A program made the position numbers and the translations under genes. The notes under the pieces were generated by a model, which was not told where the DNA came from, did no database searches, and saw only the letters and a list, made by a program, of their open reading frames with translations. A DNA stretch of 64,000 bases from Bacteroidales bacterium. GTDB taxonomy: Bacteria; Bacteroidota; Bacteroidia; Bacteroidales; UBA932. The stretch lies in NCBI GenBank assembly GCA_017627955.1, contig JAGAFU010000060.1, positions 1-64,000 on the forward strand, read 5' to 3'. Numbering within the stretch: position 1 is the first letter of the stretch; the number at the start of each line of letters is the position of its first letter. Below, piece after piece: positions 16,352-26,164 of this stretch.

Positions 16352-19300
16352 ATGAAAAGCACAACCAAGAAACTACTTCTCGTGCTGCTTTGCCTGGGAG
16401 CGTCTCTCGCGATGTCCGCGCAGACAACCATCAAAGGTGTCGTCACGGACGAGAGCGGAGAACCTCTGATGGGTGCGGGAGTGTTCGTCGAGGGAACCAC
16501 GATCGGTGTGGTGACCGGACTCGACGGAGACTACACCATCAATGTGCCGGCGGACGCGAAGAACCTCGTGTTCTCGTACATCGGCCTGGCTGACCAGACC
16601 GTCCCGATCGACGGGCGCGAACAGATTGACATTGTCCTTAAAGAGGACTCAACATTCCTCGATGAGGTTGTCGTGGTGGGATATGCCACCGTCAAACGCC
16701 GCGACCTTTTGGGCTCAGTGTCCTCGGTAGGAAGCGAAAAACTCACCGAACAGCCTGTGACGACAGTTAGCCAGGCGCTTTCCGGAAAGATGGCCGGTGT
16801 GTCGGTCGTCACGACTGAGGGCGATCCTGACGCTGACATCAAGATCCGTGTCCGCGGAGGCGGATCCATCACGCAGGACAACTCCCCGCTCTACATCGTG
16901 GACGGGTTCCCGGTTGAGTCAATCAACGACATCTCCTCATCCGAGATAGCCACCATCGATGTTTTGAAGGACGCTTTCTCAACGGCGATCTATGGTAGCC
17001 GAGGCGCCAACGGTGTCGTCATCGTCACGACCAAGAGCGCCGAGAAAGGCCAGAAAGTCTCTGTCAAGTTCAACACCTACTACGGTCTCAAGACCATGGC
17101 CAACAAAGAGGCCATCGTCGCGATGGATCCTGAGAACTTCGTGAGATTCCAGTATGAGCTGGCCTCCATCAGGGATAACGTCAGCAGCAACTACGTTCCT
17201 TATTTCGGAGCTTTCGGAGACATGGACCTTTACAAGGGAATGGCCGGAAATGACTGGGTGAACGCCGTTTTCGGCAGCACTGGATCGACTTTCAGCGCCG
17301 ATGCCTCCATCTCAGGAAGCGGAGAGAACTACAACTGGACCCTTGGATATGCCCACATGGGTGACAAGGCCATCATGAGAGGCTCTGACTACACCAGGGA
17401 CAACCTCAACTTCAAGGGTAACTTCAAGACATCAGCCACCACCTCCATTGACGCCAACATCAGGTATTCAAGGATCAATGTCAGGGGATCTGGAGCTAAT
17501 GGAATAAACGACACCGGTACCACATCCGGTAACGGACGTCTCAAGCACGCCGTCTCGTACGCCCCTATTCCGATCGCTTCGTCTATCCAGGGCGCTGACG
17601 AGGAGCAGGATTATGGCGACAATGCCCCGCCGCTCAAGTCTGTGGCGGACAATGATTCCAAGAGAATCCGCACGACATGGAATGCCAACGCCGCTTTCAA
17701 CTGGGACATCATCCAGGGCCTCCGCCTCAAGATTGAGGGTGGTCTGGAAGACTACCGCCAGGGTGACGACCGCTTCTATGGTCTGACAACCTACTATGTC
17801 GCCAACAACTCGACGATAAAGAACACTCCTTCCAACCAGCACAAGGAGGCGTTCCGTACCCGCTACCGCAACACCAACACCCTCAACTACGACTTCTCCA
17901 ACGTGCTTAAGAATGACGACCACTCTTTGACAGCGCTTTTGGGAGAAGAGATGACCATCACCAAGAGCAACACGCTCACGATGATGGTGGACGGGTTCCC
18001 GACATTCTACGACGCAAAGATGGCCTGGAACTTCATGGCTTCAGGAACCCCTTCATCCACAAATAATTACTATAGCCCTGACGACAAGCTCCTGTCTTTC
18101 TTCGGCCGAGTCAACTACGACTACAGGCACAAGTATTCCCTGGGAGCGACGCTCCGCGCCGACGGCTCGTCCAAGTTCGCGAGAGGAAACCGCTGGGGAT
18201 TCTTCCCTTCAGCGGCGGCCTCATGGACGATCTCAAACGAGCCCTGGATGGACAAGAGCCACTCATGGATCGACCAGCTCAAGCTCCGTTACAGCTTCGG
18301 AACAGCCGGTAACAACAATATTCCTTCCGGACAACTTCTGAAGACATATTCCTCTTCCACCACCTCATGGCTCTCGATGACCAACAACATCTTCACTGCC
18401 GGAAAGATCATGAATAATCCCGATCTCACATGGGAGACCACTTTCACCCATAATATCGGTCTGGATTTCAGCTTCTTCCGGAGCCGTCTTTCAGGTAGCG
18501 TCGAGGTTTATCAGAACGACACGAAGGACCTCCTCATCAACTTCCCGATCCCTGGATCCGGTTATGACAGCCAGTACCAGAATGTCGGTTCCACCAGGAA
18601 CAGGGGTATCGAGCTGACCCTGAACGCCCCGTTGGTCGAGACGAAAGACTTCTCGCTCAATTTCAGCGGGAACATCGCCTACAACATCAACAGGGTGATA
18701 GATCTGGGAGGACTCGAGTCCATCACCGCCCAGTCCTACTGGGCTTCGACAGAGGTCGGTGACGACTACATCGTCCAGGTCGGCCAACCTCTCGGAAACA
18801 TGTACGGATATCGTAACGACGGGTTCTACTCCGCCAACGACTTCAGCTGGGACGGCACAAAATGGGTCATCAACGAGGGAGTCGTGGACAATTCGTCTGT
18901 CATCGGCAGCGCCTACATGCGTCCCGGAGCCATGAAGCTCAAAGATCTCAACGGTGACGGAAAGGTGACAGTGGCAGACCGCGAGGTCATCGGCAACGCC
19001 GCCCCTGACTTCACCGGGGGATTCGCCCTCAGCGCCTACTTAAAGGGCATAGACTTCAGCGCCAACTTCAACTACATGGTAGGAAATGAGGTCTACAATG
19101 CCAACAAGGTAGAATTCACATCTTCAAGGAAGTTCTACAACCGCAACCTTGTCGAGATGATGAACGTGGACAACCGCTGGACCAATATCGACTGGACCAC
19201 CGGGCAACTGATCACCGATCCCGCGACTCTCGCCTCCGTCAATGCCGGTAAGACCATGTGGTCTCCTGCCGTCGGAAGCGCCGTCTTCTCAGACTGGGCC

Positions 19301-19555
19301 GTCGAGGACGCCTCGTTCCTCCGCCTGCAGAGCGTGACCATCGGCTACACCTTCCCTGAAGAGTTGACCAAGAAGGCCCACATCCGTAAAGCCCGCATCT
19401 ACGCGACAGGCACCAATCTCTTCTGCCTCACCAATTACTCAGGCTATGATCCCGAGGTGGACACCCGCCGAGCGACTCCTCTGACCCCTGGTGTGGACTA
19501 TTCCGCTTACCCGAAGAGCATCGGTTTCGTTGCCGGACTCAACCTCACCTTCTAA
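16352..19555 (+). CDS. SusC-like TonB-dependent outer-membrane transporter
   Basis: This 1067-residue protein imports pectic oligosaccharides across the outer membrane with SusD as its lid. It has a signal peptide ending at SAQ, a carboxypeptidase-regulatory-like domain (GVVTDESGEPLMGAGVFVEG), the DEVVVVGYATVKRRDLLGSV entry to the plug, the plug signature IYGSRGANGVVIVTTK and a 22-strand-type barrel that ends in aromatic Phe (GLNLTF). No anti-sigma-interacting N-terminal extension (STN domain) is seen, consistent with lack of an ECF system. The gap of 49 bp after the PL1 gene is the longest in this part of the operon and may hold a processing site. Confidence 0.97.
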   Translation: MKSTTKKLLLVLLCLGASLAMSAQTTIKGVVTDESGEPLMGAGVFVEGTTIGVVTGLDGDYTINVPADAKNLVFSYIGLADQTVPIDGREQIDIVLKEDSTFLDEVVVVGYATVKRRDLLGSVSSVGSEKLTEQPVTTVSQALSGKMAGVSVVTTEGDPDADIKIRVRGGGSITQDNSPLYIVDGFPVESINDISSSEIATIDVLKDAFSTAIYGSRGANGVVIVTTKSAEKGQKVSVKFNTYYGLKTMANKEAIVAMDPENFVRFQYELASIRDNVSSNYVPYFGAFGDMDLYKGMAGNDWVNAVFGSTGSTFSADASISGSGENYNWTLGYAHMGDKAIMRGSDYTRDNLNFKGNFKTSATTSIDANIRYSRINVRGSGANGINDTGTTSGNGRLKHAVSYAPIPIASSIQGADEEQDYGDNAPPLKSVADNDSKRIRTTWNANAAFNWDIIQGLRLKIEGGLEDYRQGDDRFYGLTTYYVANNSTIKNTPSNQHKEAFRTRYRNTNTLNYDFSNVLKNDDHSLTALLGEEMTITKSNTLTMMVDGFPTFYDAKMAWNFMASGTPSSTNNYYSPDDKLLSFFGRVNYDYRHKYSLGATLRADGSSKFARGNRWGFFPSAAASWTISNEPWMDKSHSWIDQLKLRYSFGTAGNNNIPSGQLLKTYSSSTTSWLSMTNNIFTAGKIMNNPDLTWETTFTHNIGLDFSFFRSRLSGSVEVYQNDTKDLLINFPIPGSGYDSQYQNVGSTRNRGIELTLNAPLVETKDFSLNFSGNIAYNINRVIDLGGLESITAQSYWASTEVGDDYIVQVGQPLGNMYGYRNDGFYSANDFSWDGTKWVINEGVVDNSSVIGSAYMRPGAMKLKDLNGDGKVTVADREVIGNAAPDFTGGFALSAYLKGIDFSANFNYMVGNEVYNANKVEFTSSRKFYNRNLVEMMNVDNRWTNIDWTTGQLITDPATLASVNAGKTMWSPAVGSAVFSDWAVEDASFLRLQSVTIGYTFPEELTKKAHIRKARIYATGTNLFCLTNYSGYDPEVDTRRATPLTPGVDYSAYPKSIGFVAGLNLTF

Positions 19556-19556
19556 T

Positions 19557-21413
19557 ATGACAGTGAATATGAAAAAGATATTGACTTACGCGTTATCCGT
19601 CACGGCTCTTATCGCCGCCGCGACATCCTGTGAGAGATTCCTGGACTCGGAGTCACCCTCGACTTTCGACGCCTCCACTGTCTACTCAAACTATGACCTC
19701 ACCGAGAGCACCATATTCTCAATATCCCAGTCTTTCGGAGAGACCAACTCCTACCGCGGCCGTTACCTCAGCTGGGTAGGACTGAACAGTGACATCGAGT
19801 GGTACAACACCTACAAACCCACTGACGAGAAGTATCAGATCGCAGCCTACAGCCTGCTGCCCAACAATGGCCAGCTGAACCTGAACAACGGCCCCTTCGC
19901 CAAGATGTACGAGGCGATCGAGCGCGCCAACCTCGCGATCGAGGGTATCAGGGAATATGGCAACCCTACCGAGGATGCCTCCATGGCTTATCTCCTTGGA
20001 GAGGCATTGACGCTCAGGGCATTGATTTACTACGACATAGTCAGGGTCTGGGGCGATGTCCCCGCTCGTTTCTCTTCCGTGACAAGCGAGAACATCTATG
20101 TCAAGAAAGAAAGCCGCGATGTGATATTCAAGCAGCTTCTCGCTGACCTTGAGGAAGCTATCCCCTACCTTCCGAACCCCGGACAGACAACGGCTACTTC
20201 CCGCACTGACAGGGTCAACAAGATATTCGCCGAAGGTTTGTACGCCCGCATCGCCCTGATGGCTTCCGGTTACGCCATCCGCCCCGATGACGGCATGGTC
20301 GGTACCGGCGACCTCGGCACCGTTAGGCTGTCCAATGATCCCGAGCTGCAGAAGAGCGTCCTTTATCCGAAGGCCCTGGAATATCTCCGCGCCGCGATCA
20401 GCTCCGGAGCAGCTTCCTTGGAGGACTACGAGACATATTGGAAAAACCAGAGCAACCTGAACAACCTCGTAGCCGGTCCCGGTCACGAGACCTTGTTCGT
20501 GATTCCCTTCTCGGATGGTCGTGGCAGGTGGAATTACACTTTCGCCATCCGTTCCGAGGGATCAAGCTACGCTGGTGGCGCTACGGTCACCCGCGGAGGT
20601 GACGCCGGTCCTGTGCCTACGATGTGGTTCAAATATGACCAGAACGACATCCGCCGCGACATCACCTGCGTCAACTGGAGGTGGAATTCCAATGACGAGC
20701 CTGAGCTTCCCGGCATCCAGAGATGGTACTTCGGCAAGTATCGCTTCGAGTGGATGACTTCCCATCCGTACACAGGAGGCAACGATGACGGTGTGAAGCC
20801 TGTTGTCCTGCGCTATTCCGACGTCCTTCTCATGGCCGCCGAGATCGCCAACGAGCTTGGTGACACCCAGGAGGCGAAGAAATATCTCCTCCAGGTCCGC
20901 CAGCGCGCGTTCAAAGGCCACGAGGACGATGCCGAGGCTTATGTCTCAGCTATCTCAAGCAAGGATGACATGTTCAATGCCATCGTCGATGAGAGAGCCC
21001 TCGAATTCTGCGGTGAGATGACGCGTAAATTTGACCTTATCCGCTGGAATATGCTGAAAACCAAGATGGATGAGACAATCGCCGACATGAAAGCCCTTCG
21101 CGCGCTTTCCGGCAAGTACGCTGGCATCAACGGCTTGGACGGAGATGTCTATTACCAGGTGAACGGCAACAAAATCACTGTCTACGGACTCACGGGCGAG
21201 AAGACCGCCCCCACCGGAGCATGGGAGAAGAAGTCCGGCTACATCACCAAGACAGAAGACAGCAAAGGCGCCGCCACGGGGCTTTATGACGATCTCGTCA
21301 ACGGGCTCTACAACGCCGACCCGATCCAGCACATGTTCTGGCCGATCTTCAACGACACCATGACCAACAGCCAGGGTCACATCAAGAACGACTACGGTTA
21401 CGACAGCATTTAA
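19557..21413 (+). CDS. SusD-like surface glycan-binding lipoprotein
   Basis: SusD proteins sit on the SusC channel and bind oligosaccharide at the cell surface. The lipoprotein signal is MKKILTYALSVTALIAAATSCERF. An ATG at 19557 lies 1 bp after the SusC stop, and a second at 19569 gives the canonical MKKIL start; either is possible. Tetratricopeptide-like helices and the C-terminal RagB/SusD signature are clear (LRYSDVLLMAAEIANELGD, then DERALEFCGEMTRKFDLIRW). The length of about 615-619 residues is usual. Substrate preference for pectin is inferred from the surrounding enzymes. Confidence 0.96.
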   Translation: MTVNMKKILTYALSVTALIAAATSCERFLDSESPSTFDASTVYSNYDLTESTIFSISQSFGETNSYRGRYLSWVGLNSDIEWYNTYKPTDEKYQIAAYSLLPNNGQLNLNNGPFAKMYEAIERANLAIEGIREYGNPTEDASMAYLLGEALTLRALIYYDIVRVWGDVPARFSSVTSENIYVKKESRDVIFKQLLADLEEAIPYLPNPGQTTATSRTDRVNKIFAEGLYARIALMASGYAIRPDDGMVGTGDLGTVRLSNDPELQKSVLYPKALEYLRAAISSGAASLEDYETYWKNQSNLNNLVAGPGHETLFVIPFSDGRGRWNYTFAIRSEGSSYAGGATVTRGGDAGPVPTMWFKYDQNDIRRDITCVNWRWNSNDEPELPGIQRWYFGKYRFEWMTSHPYTGGNDDGVKPVVLRYSDVLLMAAEIANELGDTQEAKKYLLQVRQRAFKGHEDDAEAYVSAISSKDDMFNAIVDERALEFCGEMTRKFDLIRWNMLKTKMDETIADMKALRALSGKYAGINGLDGDVYYQVNGNKITVYGLTGEKTAPTGAWEKKSGYITKTEDSKGAATGLYDDLVNGLYNADPIQHMFWPIFNDTMTNSQGHIKNDYGYDSI

Positions 21414-21425
21414 TACTGAAGCATT

Positions 21426-24400
21426 ATGAGATTTATCAACATATTCAAAGCGGCTGCCATAGCGCTGGCTTCTCTGGCCCTGGTGACCGGCTGTGTCGAG
21501 GACGAGTTCGAGGAGATCACCCAACTCAACCTCTCACGCTGCCTTGAGCCCCAGAACCTGTCCGCGAAAGTGGATGTGGCGACAGGAGAGAATGTCACTT
21601 TCTCCTGGGATGTCAACAAGGACGCCGACAACTACAACCTTGTCGTCTACAGCGACGAGGCGATGACCCAGGAGGCTCTCAACGTCACGATCGCCTCCTC
21701 CGAGGTCCCCTACACCGTCAGGCTGACAGCTGACAAGAGCTATTACTTCAAGGTCCAGGCGCTTTCCGAGAAGCGTTCCGCCTCTTCCTGGGCCACTTAC
21801 GACAGTTCCTGCAAGACTTACGCGGTCAAGGACAACCTCTTCCTCGAGGTTTCAGACAGGACTTCCTCATCCTTCTCGCTCAGCTGGTCGAAAGACGCTG
21901 ACGACTACACTGAAGTGACTCACATCTCGGCTGTTCCCGTCAAGGGAGGCGATGAGGTGAGGATGGAGATCCCTGCTTCCCAAGCTTCCGCCGCCACGGC
22001 GGTCCTCGAAGGCTTGAAAGCCTCCACCGAGTACCAGGTCACCCTCTATTACCTCAGTGCCTCAAGGGGCAGTGTGGACGCATGGACAAAAGCCGACCCG
22101 GGCAGCGCCACCAAAGTCAGCACATCTGAGGAGCTTGTCGCCCTGATGACCGCGGGTGACAACATCTACCTGACTCTCGAAGGCTCCCCTTACACTATCA
22201 ATAACGTCAAGCCGGCTGGAAGTGTCAACCTGGTTGGCGAGATCGGGGCCGACGGCACCAAGCCTGTCGTGACCGGAAAGATCGAGCTTACCGATGCCCT
22301 CGCTTCCGGAAGCGACATCTATCTTGAAGGAATCACCTTCGACGGCGGAGCCACAAACTCCCGTATTATCGAGCACACCGGCGGTTCCCCTGTGCTGGGC
22401 AGCATCAAGGTCGTTGGTTGTGACATCACCAACTACTTGGCCGGTCTTTTCTACGGCAACAACGACAATGTCATCAAGATCGGGGAGTTCCTCTTCGACT
22501 CATGCGACATGTATTCGATCCTCGGAAGCGGCGGAGATGCCGTCGACATCAGGAAAACCACCGAAATCGACAGGCTCGCTTTCCTGAATAATACCATCTA
22601 CAACGGAATCCGCACGATGTTCCGCATCGACGCGTCTGACGCCATCAAGATCGGAACTCTCGACTTCGAGAACAACACGGTCAAGAATATCGCCACGATG
22701 GACGATGGCAACAACCGCGGATTCTTCGCTACCCGCGTCGCGATGGACATGATCCTGAAGAACAATCTCTTCCTCTATGAGGATGGCGGTAAAACAGGCG
22801 AAGGTGAGACCGACAGGGCCCAGCTTTTCCAGGTGAACAACAACACAGTCGTTCCCAATCTCACCGCTTCCGGCAACTACAGCTTCGCGTCCGGACAGAG
22901 CTTCTTCTCGAAGGTTCCCGCCGCAACGGCCGGATTCACCGAGCTGGAAGCTGATCCTTGCTACAATTCCAAGGGTAACTTCTTCCAGCTTTCCAACACC
23001 GACTTGGCTGCCAAGAAGGTTGGCGCCTCCAAGTGGTGGATAGCCTATGTCGAGAAAGAGGAAGACCTGACACAAGGAGTCATCGACCAGGCTCATGTCT
23101 GGAATCTCCAGGATGCCTCCCTCTTCGCCGGCGAGGTGAAGAACTCAAGGGTGCGTGACGGATTGCTTCTCGTTGGTTCAGAGGCGGTTCCGATGAACGC
23201 TGATGGTGGTGTCAACTTCCTTTCGGCATCCGTTCTCTCCCGCAAGGGAGTCCCGACCGACGGCTATGCCGCTTTCAAGATTGACGCTCCCGGATCCGTG
23301 GATATTCTCGTCAGCGATCCCGCGGGAACCGGCGCCAGCGTAGTCGTGGCCCTTGCCGATGACAATGGACTCTCCGTTAAGGGAGGTGTGGTCGCGGCGG
23401 CCACCAATGGTGGTGTCGAGAAGATCATCATCAACAAAGTCTCCGGAGAAGGCACTGTCTACCTGTATTCGACAGGTGCCGTGAATATCACGAAGCTCGC
23501 TTGGTCAAAGGATGTCACCGGTGGGAACAGAGTCCTCGCGGCTCCGAAACCCAAGGTCGAACCTGTCACCATCTCCGAAGGAGAGGCTACAGAAGTTTCT
23601 GTGACATGGAGCGCCGTGCCCAATGCCGCCGGCTACATCGTCGTGTTCAACAAGAGGGCTTATGAGCAGCAAACAGAGCTGAGCTTCAATGTCCCCGCTG
23701 AAGACATCGCGGAGCTGAAACCCGGCCTGTACAACTTCACGGTCCAGGCAATCCCGGCCGATGGTGACATCTATTACCAGAAGTCAGAGCTCGGCACTGC
23801 GGCCATCGCGATCCAGCCCAAGGGCGGAGAGGAAGGCGGAGTTGAGGTCATCAAGACCTGGGACTTCAGCGGTGCTGACTGGCAGGCTGAATTCGCGAAA
23901 CTCGGTGAGTCCGGGAAGGATCTCGAGATTCTCTGGAACCTCACCATCGATGGACTCAACTTCTCATCCACGCTAAAGAACCGCTACACGGCTAAAGCCC
24001 TTCAGATCGCCGGAGGCGGATCCAAGACCGAAAGGGTACTCACCTTCGACATACCGGCTGATGGTACAGTCAAAGTCTGGTCTTCCAATACCGGCAGCAG
24101 CGAGGATCTCAACCGCAAGGTCGTCGTGGCCAGTGGGGAGGAGGAAGGAGTGGAACTCCCTGGTGGCACTCCGTCCAACGCCGATCCCACCGTTAATGAA
24201 TATTCCGTAAAGGCCGGCAAGGTGTACATCTACACAACCGGTGCCCTCAGGATCTACAAGGTGGAGGTCACCTACACGACTGGCCCGGCGCCGAAAGTCG
24301 ATCTCGTCTGGGATTTCAGCGGCGCTGACTGGCAAGCCGAGTTCGCGAAACTCGGTGAGTCCGGCAAGGATCTCGAGATTCTCTGGAACCTCACCATCGA

Positions 24401-24728
24401 TGGACTTAACTTCTCATCCACGCTAAAGAACCGCTACACGGCGAAAGCCCTTCAGATCGCTGGAGGCGGGTCCAAGACCGAGAGAGTACTTACTTTCGAC
24501 GCTCCGGCTGACGGAACGGTCATCGTGAAATGTTCCAACACCGGCAGCAGCGAGGATCTTTCCCGCCAGGTGGTTGTGGCGAGCGGTGAGGAGGAAGGCG
24601 TGGCCCAGCCCGGAGGTACTCCTTCAAACACGGACCCCACCGTCAATGAGTATTCCGTAAAGGCAGGCAAGGTGTACATTTACACTACTGGCGCCCTGAG
24701 GATCTATTCCGTAGAGTTTCACTCTTAA
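21426..24728 (+). CDS. Multi-domain surface glycan-binding lipoprotein (Fn3, DUF4957/DUF5123-like, duplicated C-terminal domain)
   Basis: The 1100-residue lipoprotein (LALVTGCVEDEFEE) starts with Fn3-like repeats at about residues 30-225, followed by a beta-helix-like region of the DUF4957/DUF5123 kind (about 230-560, with VNLVGEIGADGTKPVVTGKI and GGDAVDIRKTTEIDRLAFLN). An all-beta region and an Fn3-like module lead into two nearly identical 150-residue domains at the C-terminus, each starting WDFSGADWQAEFAKLGESGK. Position right after SusCD is that of a surface glycan-binding protein, so it probably captures pectin on the cell surface. No catalytic residues are evident. The doubled end domain may raise binding avidity. 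Confidence 0.85.
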   Translation: MRFINIFKAAAIALASLALVTGCVEDEFEEITQLNLSRCLEPQNLSAKVDVATGENVTFSWDVNKDADNYNLVVYSDEAMTQEALNVTIASSEVPYTVRLTADKSYYFKVQALSEKRSASSWATYDSSCKTYAVKDNLFLEVSDRTSSSFSLSWSKDADDYTEVTHISAVPVKGGDEVRMEIPASQASAATAVLEGLKASTEYQVTLYYLSASRGSVDAWTKADPGSATKVSTSEELVALMTAGDNIYLTLEGSPYTINNVKPAGSVNLVGEIGADGTKPVVTGKIELTDALASGSDIYLEGITFDGGATNSRIIEHTGGSPVLGSIKVVGCDITNYLAGLFYGNNDNVIKIGEFLFDSCDMYSILGSGGDAVDIRKTTEIDRLAFLNNTIYNGIRTMFRIDASDAIKIGTLDFENNTVKNIATMDDGNNRGFFATRVAMDMILKNNLFLYEDGGKTGEGETDRAQLFQVNNNTVVPNLTASGNYSFASGQSFFSKVPAATAGFTELEADPCYNSKGNFFQLSNTDLAAKKVGASKWWIAYVEKEEDLTQGVIDQAHVWNLQDASLFAGEVKNSRVRDGLLLVGSEAVPMNADGGVNFLSASVLSRKGVPTDGYAAFKIDAPGSVDILVSDPAGTGASVVVALADDNGLSVKGGVVAAATNGGVEKIIINKVSGEGTVYLYSTGAVNITKLAWSKDVTGGNRVLAAPKPKVEPVTISEGEATEVSVTWSAVPNAAGYIVVFNKRAYEQQTELSFNVPAEDIAELKPGLYNFTVQAIPADGDIYYQKSELGTAAIAIQPKGGEEGGVEVIKTWDFSGADWQAEFAKLGESGKDLEILWNLTIDGLNFSSTLKNRYTAKALQIAGGGSKTERVLTFDIPADGTVKVWSSNTGSSEDLNRKVVVASGEEEGVELPGGTPSNADPTVNEYSVKAGKVYIYTTGALRIYKVEVTYTTGPAPKVDLVWDFSGADWQAEFAKLGESGKDLEILWNLTIDGLNFSSTLKNRYTAKALQIAGGGSKTERVLTFDAPADGTVIVKCSNTGSSEDLSRQVVVASGEEEGVAQPGGTPSNTDPTVNEYSVKAGKVYIYTTGALRIYSVEFHS
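23865..24728. repeat. 450-bp tandem duplication in the glycan-binding protein gene
   Basis: The sequence from about 23865 recurs with a 450-bp offset (for instance GGTGCTGACT at 23871 and GGCGCTGACT at 24321; the following GGATCTCGAGATTCTCTGGA is identical in both). Most differences are at third codon positions. The unit encodes a 150-residue domain, so it is a recent in-frame domain duplication kept similar by selection or gene conversion. Confidence 0.93.
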
Positions 24729-24742
24729 CAACTTAAAAAATA

Positions 24743-26158
24743 ATGACTTTCATTAATGACAGATTCATGCTCAGCAATGATACTTCTTACATGTTGTATC
24801 ATGAGCATGCGGCGAAAATGCCAATCATCGATTACCATTGCCATCTTGTCCCGAGGCAGATAGCCGAGAACATCCAGTTCAAGGACATCACCCAGCTCTG
24901 GCTTGTGGACGGCCACTACGGTGACCATTACAAGTGGCGCGCGATGAGGGCTAACGGCGTGTCTGAAGAATATCTCACAGGAGGAACCAAATCCTCCTGG
25001 GAGACATTCGAGAAATGGGCGGAGACTGTTCCCTACACCATGAGGAACCCTCTCTACCACTGGACCCACCTCGAGCTCAGCAGGGTTTTTGGGATCGACA
25101 AGCTCCTCTGCCCGGCCACGGCCAGGGAGATATTCGAGGAATGCAATGCCAAGCTCGCCACCGAGGAGTTCCGCGGCCAGGCGCTCATCCGCAAGTTCGG
25201 AGTCGAGGTTGTCTGCACTACAGACGATCCCGCCGACGATCTGCGCTGGCACAAGATGATCGCCGAACATCCGTTCGGGACCAAGGTCATCCCTGCCTGG
25301 AGGCCCGACAAGGCCATGGCTATCGAGAACCCGAAGACTTATAAAGCCTACATCAAGAGGCTCGGCGAAGCCGCTGACAAGAATATCGACTCCTATGCGG
25401 ACCTTATCGAAGCCTTGAAGAAGCGTCACGATTTCTTCGCTTCCATGGGATGCAAGCTGTCCGATCATGGCCTGGAGACATTCTACGCCGTGGATTACAC
25501 CGAGCTGGAGATTGAATTGATATTCAAGAAAGCATTGCTCGGAATGGCTCCCGGCCCGAAAGAGCTGGAGAAGTTCCGCAGCGCCTTCCTCCACGACATG
25601 GCTGTCATGGATGCCGAGGCCGGCTGGGCCCAGCAATTCCATGTCGGAGCCATCAGGGACAACAACACCAAGATGTACAACCTGGTGGGAGCCGACACCG
25701 GCTACGACGCCATCCACGACCTGCCCATGGCTCTCGCCGGACACAGGTTCTTCGACCGTCTCACTGCCGAGGGCAAACTTGCCAAGACGATTCTTTACTG
25801 CCTCAACCCCAAGGACAATCCCGTCATGATGACAATGGCTTACACCTTCAACGACGGCACTTTCCCTGGCAAGATGCAGTTCGGATCAGGCTGGTGGTTC
25901 CTCGATCAGGAGAAGGGAATGAGGCGTCAGCTCGACTCCCTGTCAGCCCTCGGTCTCCTGAGCCGTTTCGTCGGAATGCTCACTGACTCCCGCAGCTTCA
26001 TCAGCTACCCTCGTCACGAGTATTTCCGCCGCATCCTCTGCGACGTGATCGGACTCGATGTCGAGAGAGGCAAACTGCCCGCTTCGGAGATTGAGTTCAT
26101 CGGCAAGATGGTCGAGGACATCTCCTACAACAACGCCAAGAACTACTTTAATTTCTAA
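24743..26158 (+). CDS. uxaC: Glucuronate/galacturonate isomerase
   Basis: UxaC isomerises D-galacturonate to D-tagaturonate (and glucuronate to fructuronate) in the cytoplasm. The 471-residue protein has the amidohydrolase-like metal motif HCH in IIDYHCHLVPRQIAENIQF, the family stretch LVDGHYGDHYKWRAMRANG, VVCTTDDPADDLRWH and the C-terminal SYPRHEYFRRILCDVIG. No signal peptide is present. It starts 14 bp after the surface protein gene, so surface binding genes and cytoplasmic catabolism are in one transcription unit. Confidence 0.97.
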   Translation: MTFINDRFMLSNDTSYMLYHEHAAKMPIIDYHCHLVPRQIAENIQFKDITQLWLVDGHYGDHYKWRAMRANGVSEEYLTGGTKSSWETFEKWAETVPYTMRNPLYHWTHLELSRVFGIDKLLCPATAREIFEECNAKLATEEFRGQALIRKFGVEVVCTTDDPADDLRWHKMIAEHPFGTKVIPAWRPDKAMAIENPKTYKAYIKRLGEAADKNIDSYADLIEALKKRHDFFASMGCKLSDHGLETFYAVDYTELEIELIFKKALLGMAPGPKELEKFRSAFLHDMAVMDAEAGWAQQFHVGAIRDNNTKMYNLVGADTGYDAIHDLPMALAGHRFFDRLTAEGKLAKTILYCLNPKDNPVMMTMAYTFNDGTFPGKMQFGSGWWFLDQEKGMRRQLDSLSALGLLSRFVGMLTDSRSFISYPRHEYFRRILCDVIGLDVERGKLPASEIEFIGKMVEDISYNNAKNYFNF

Positions 26159-26164
26159 TTTTTA

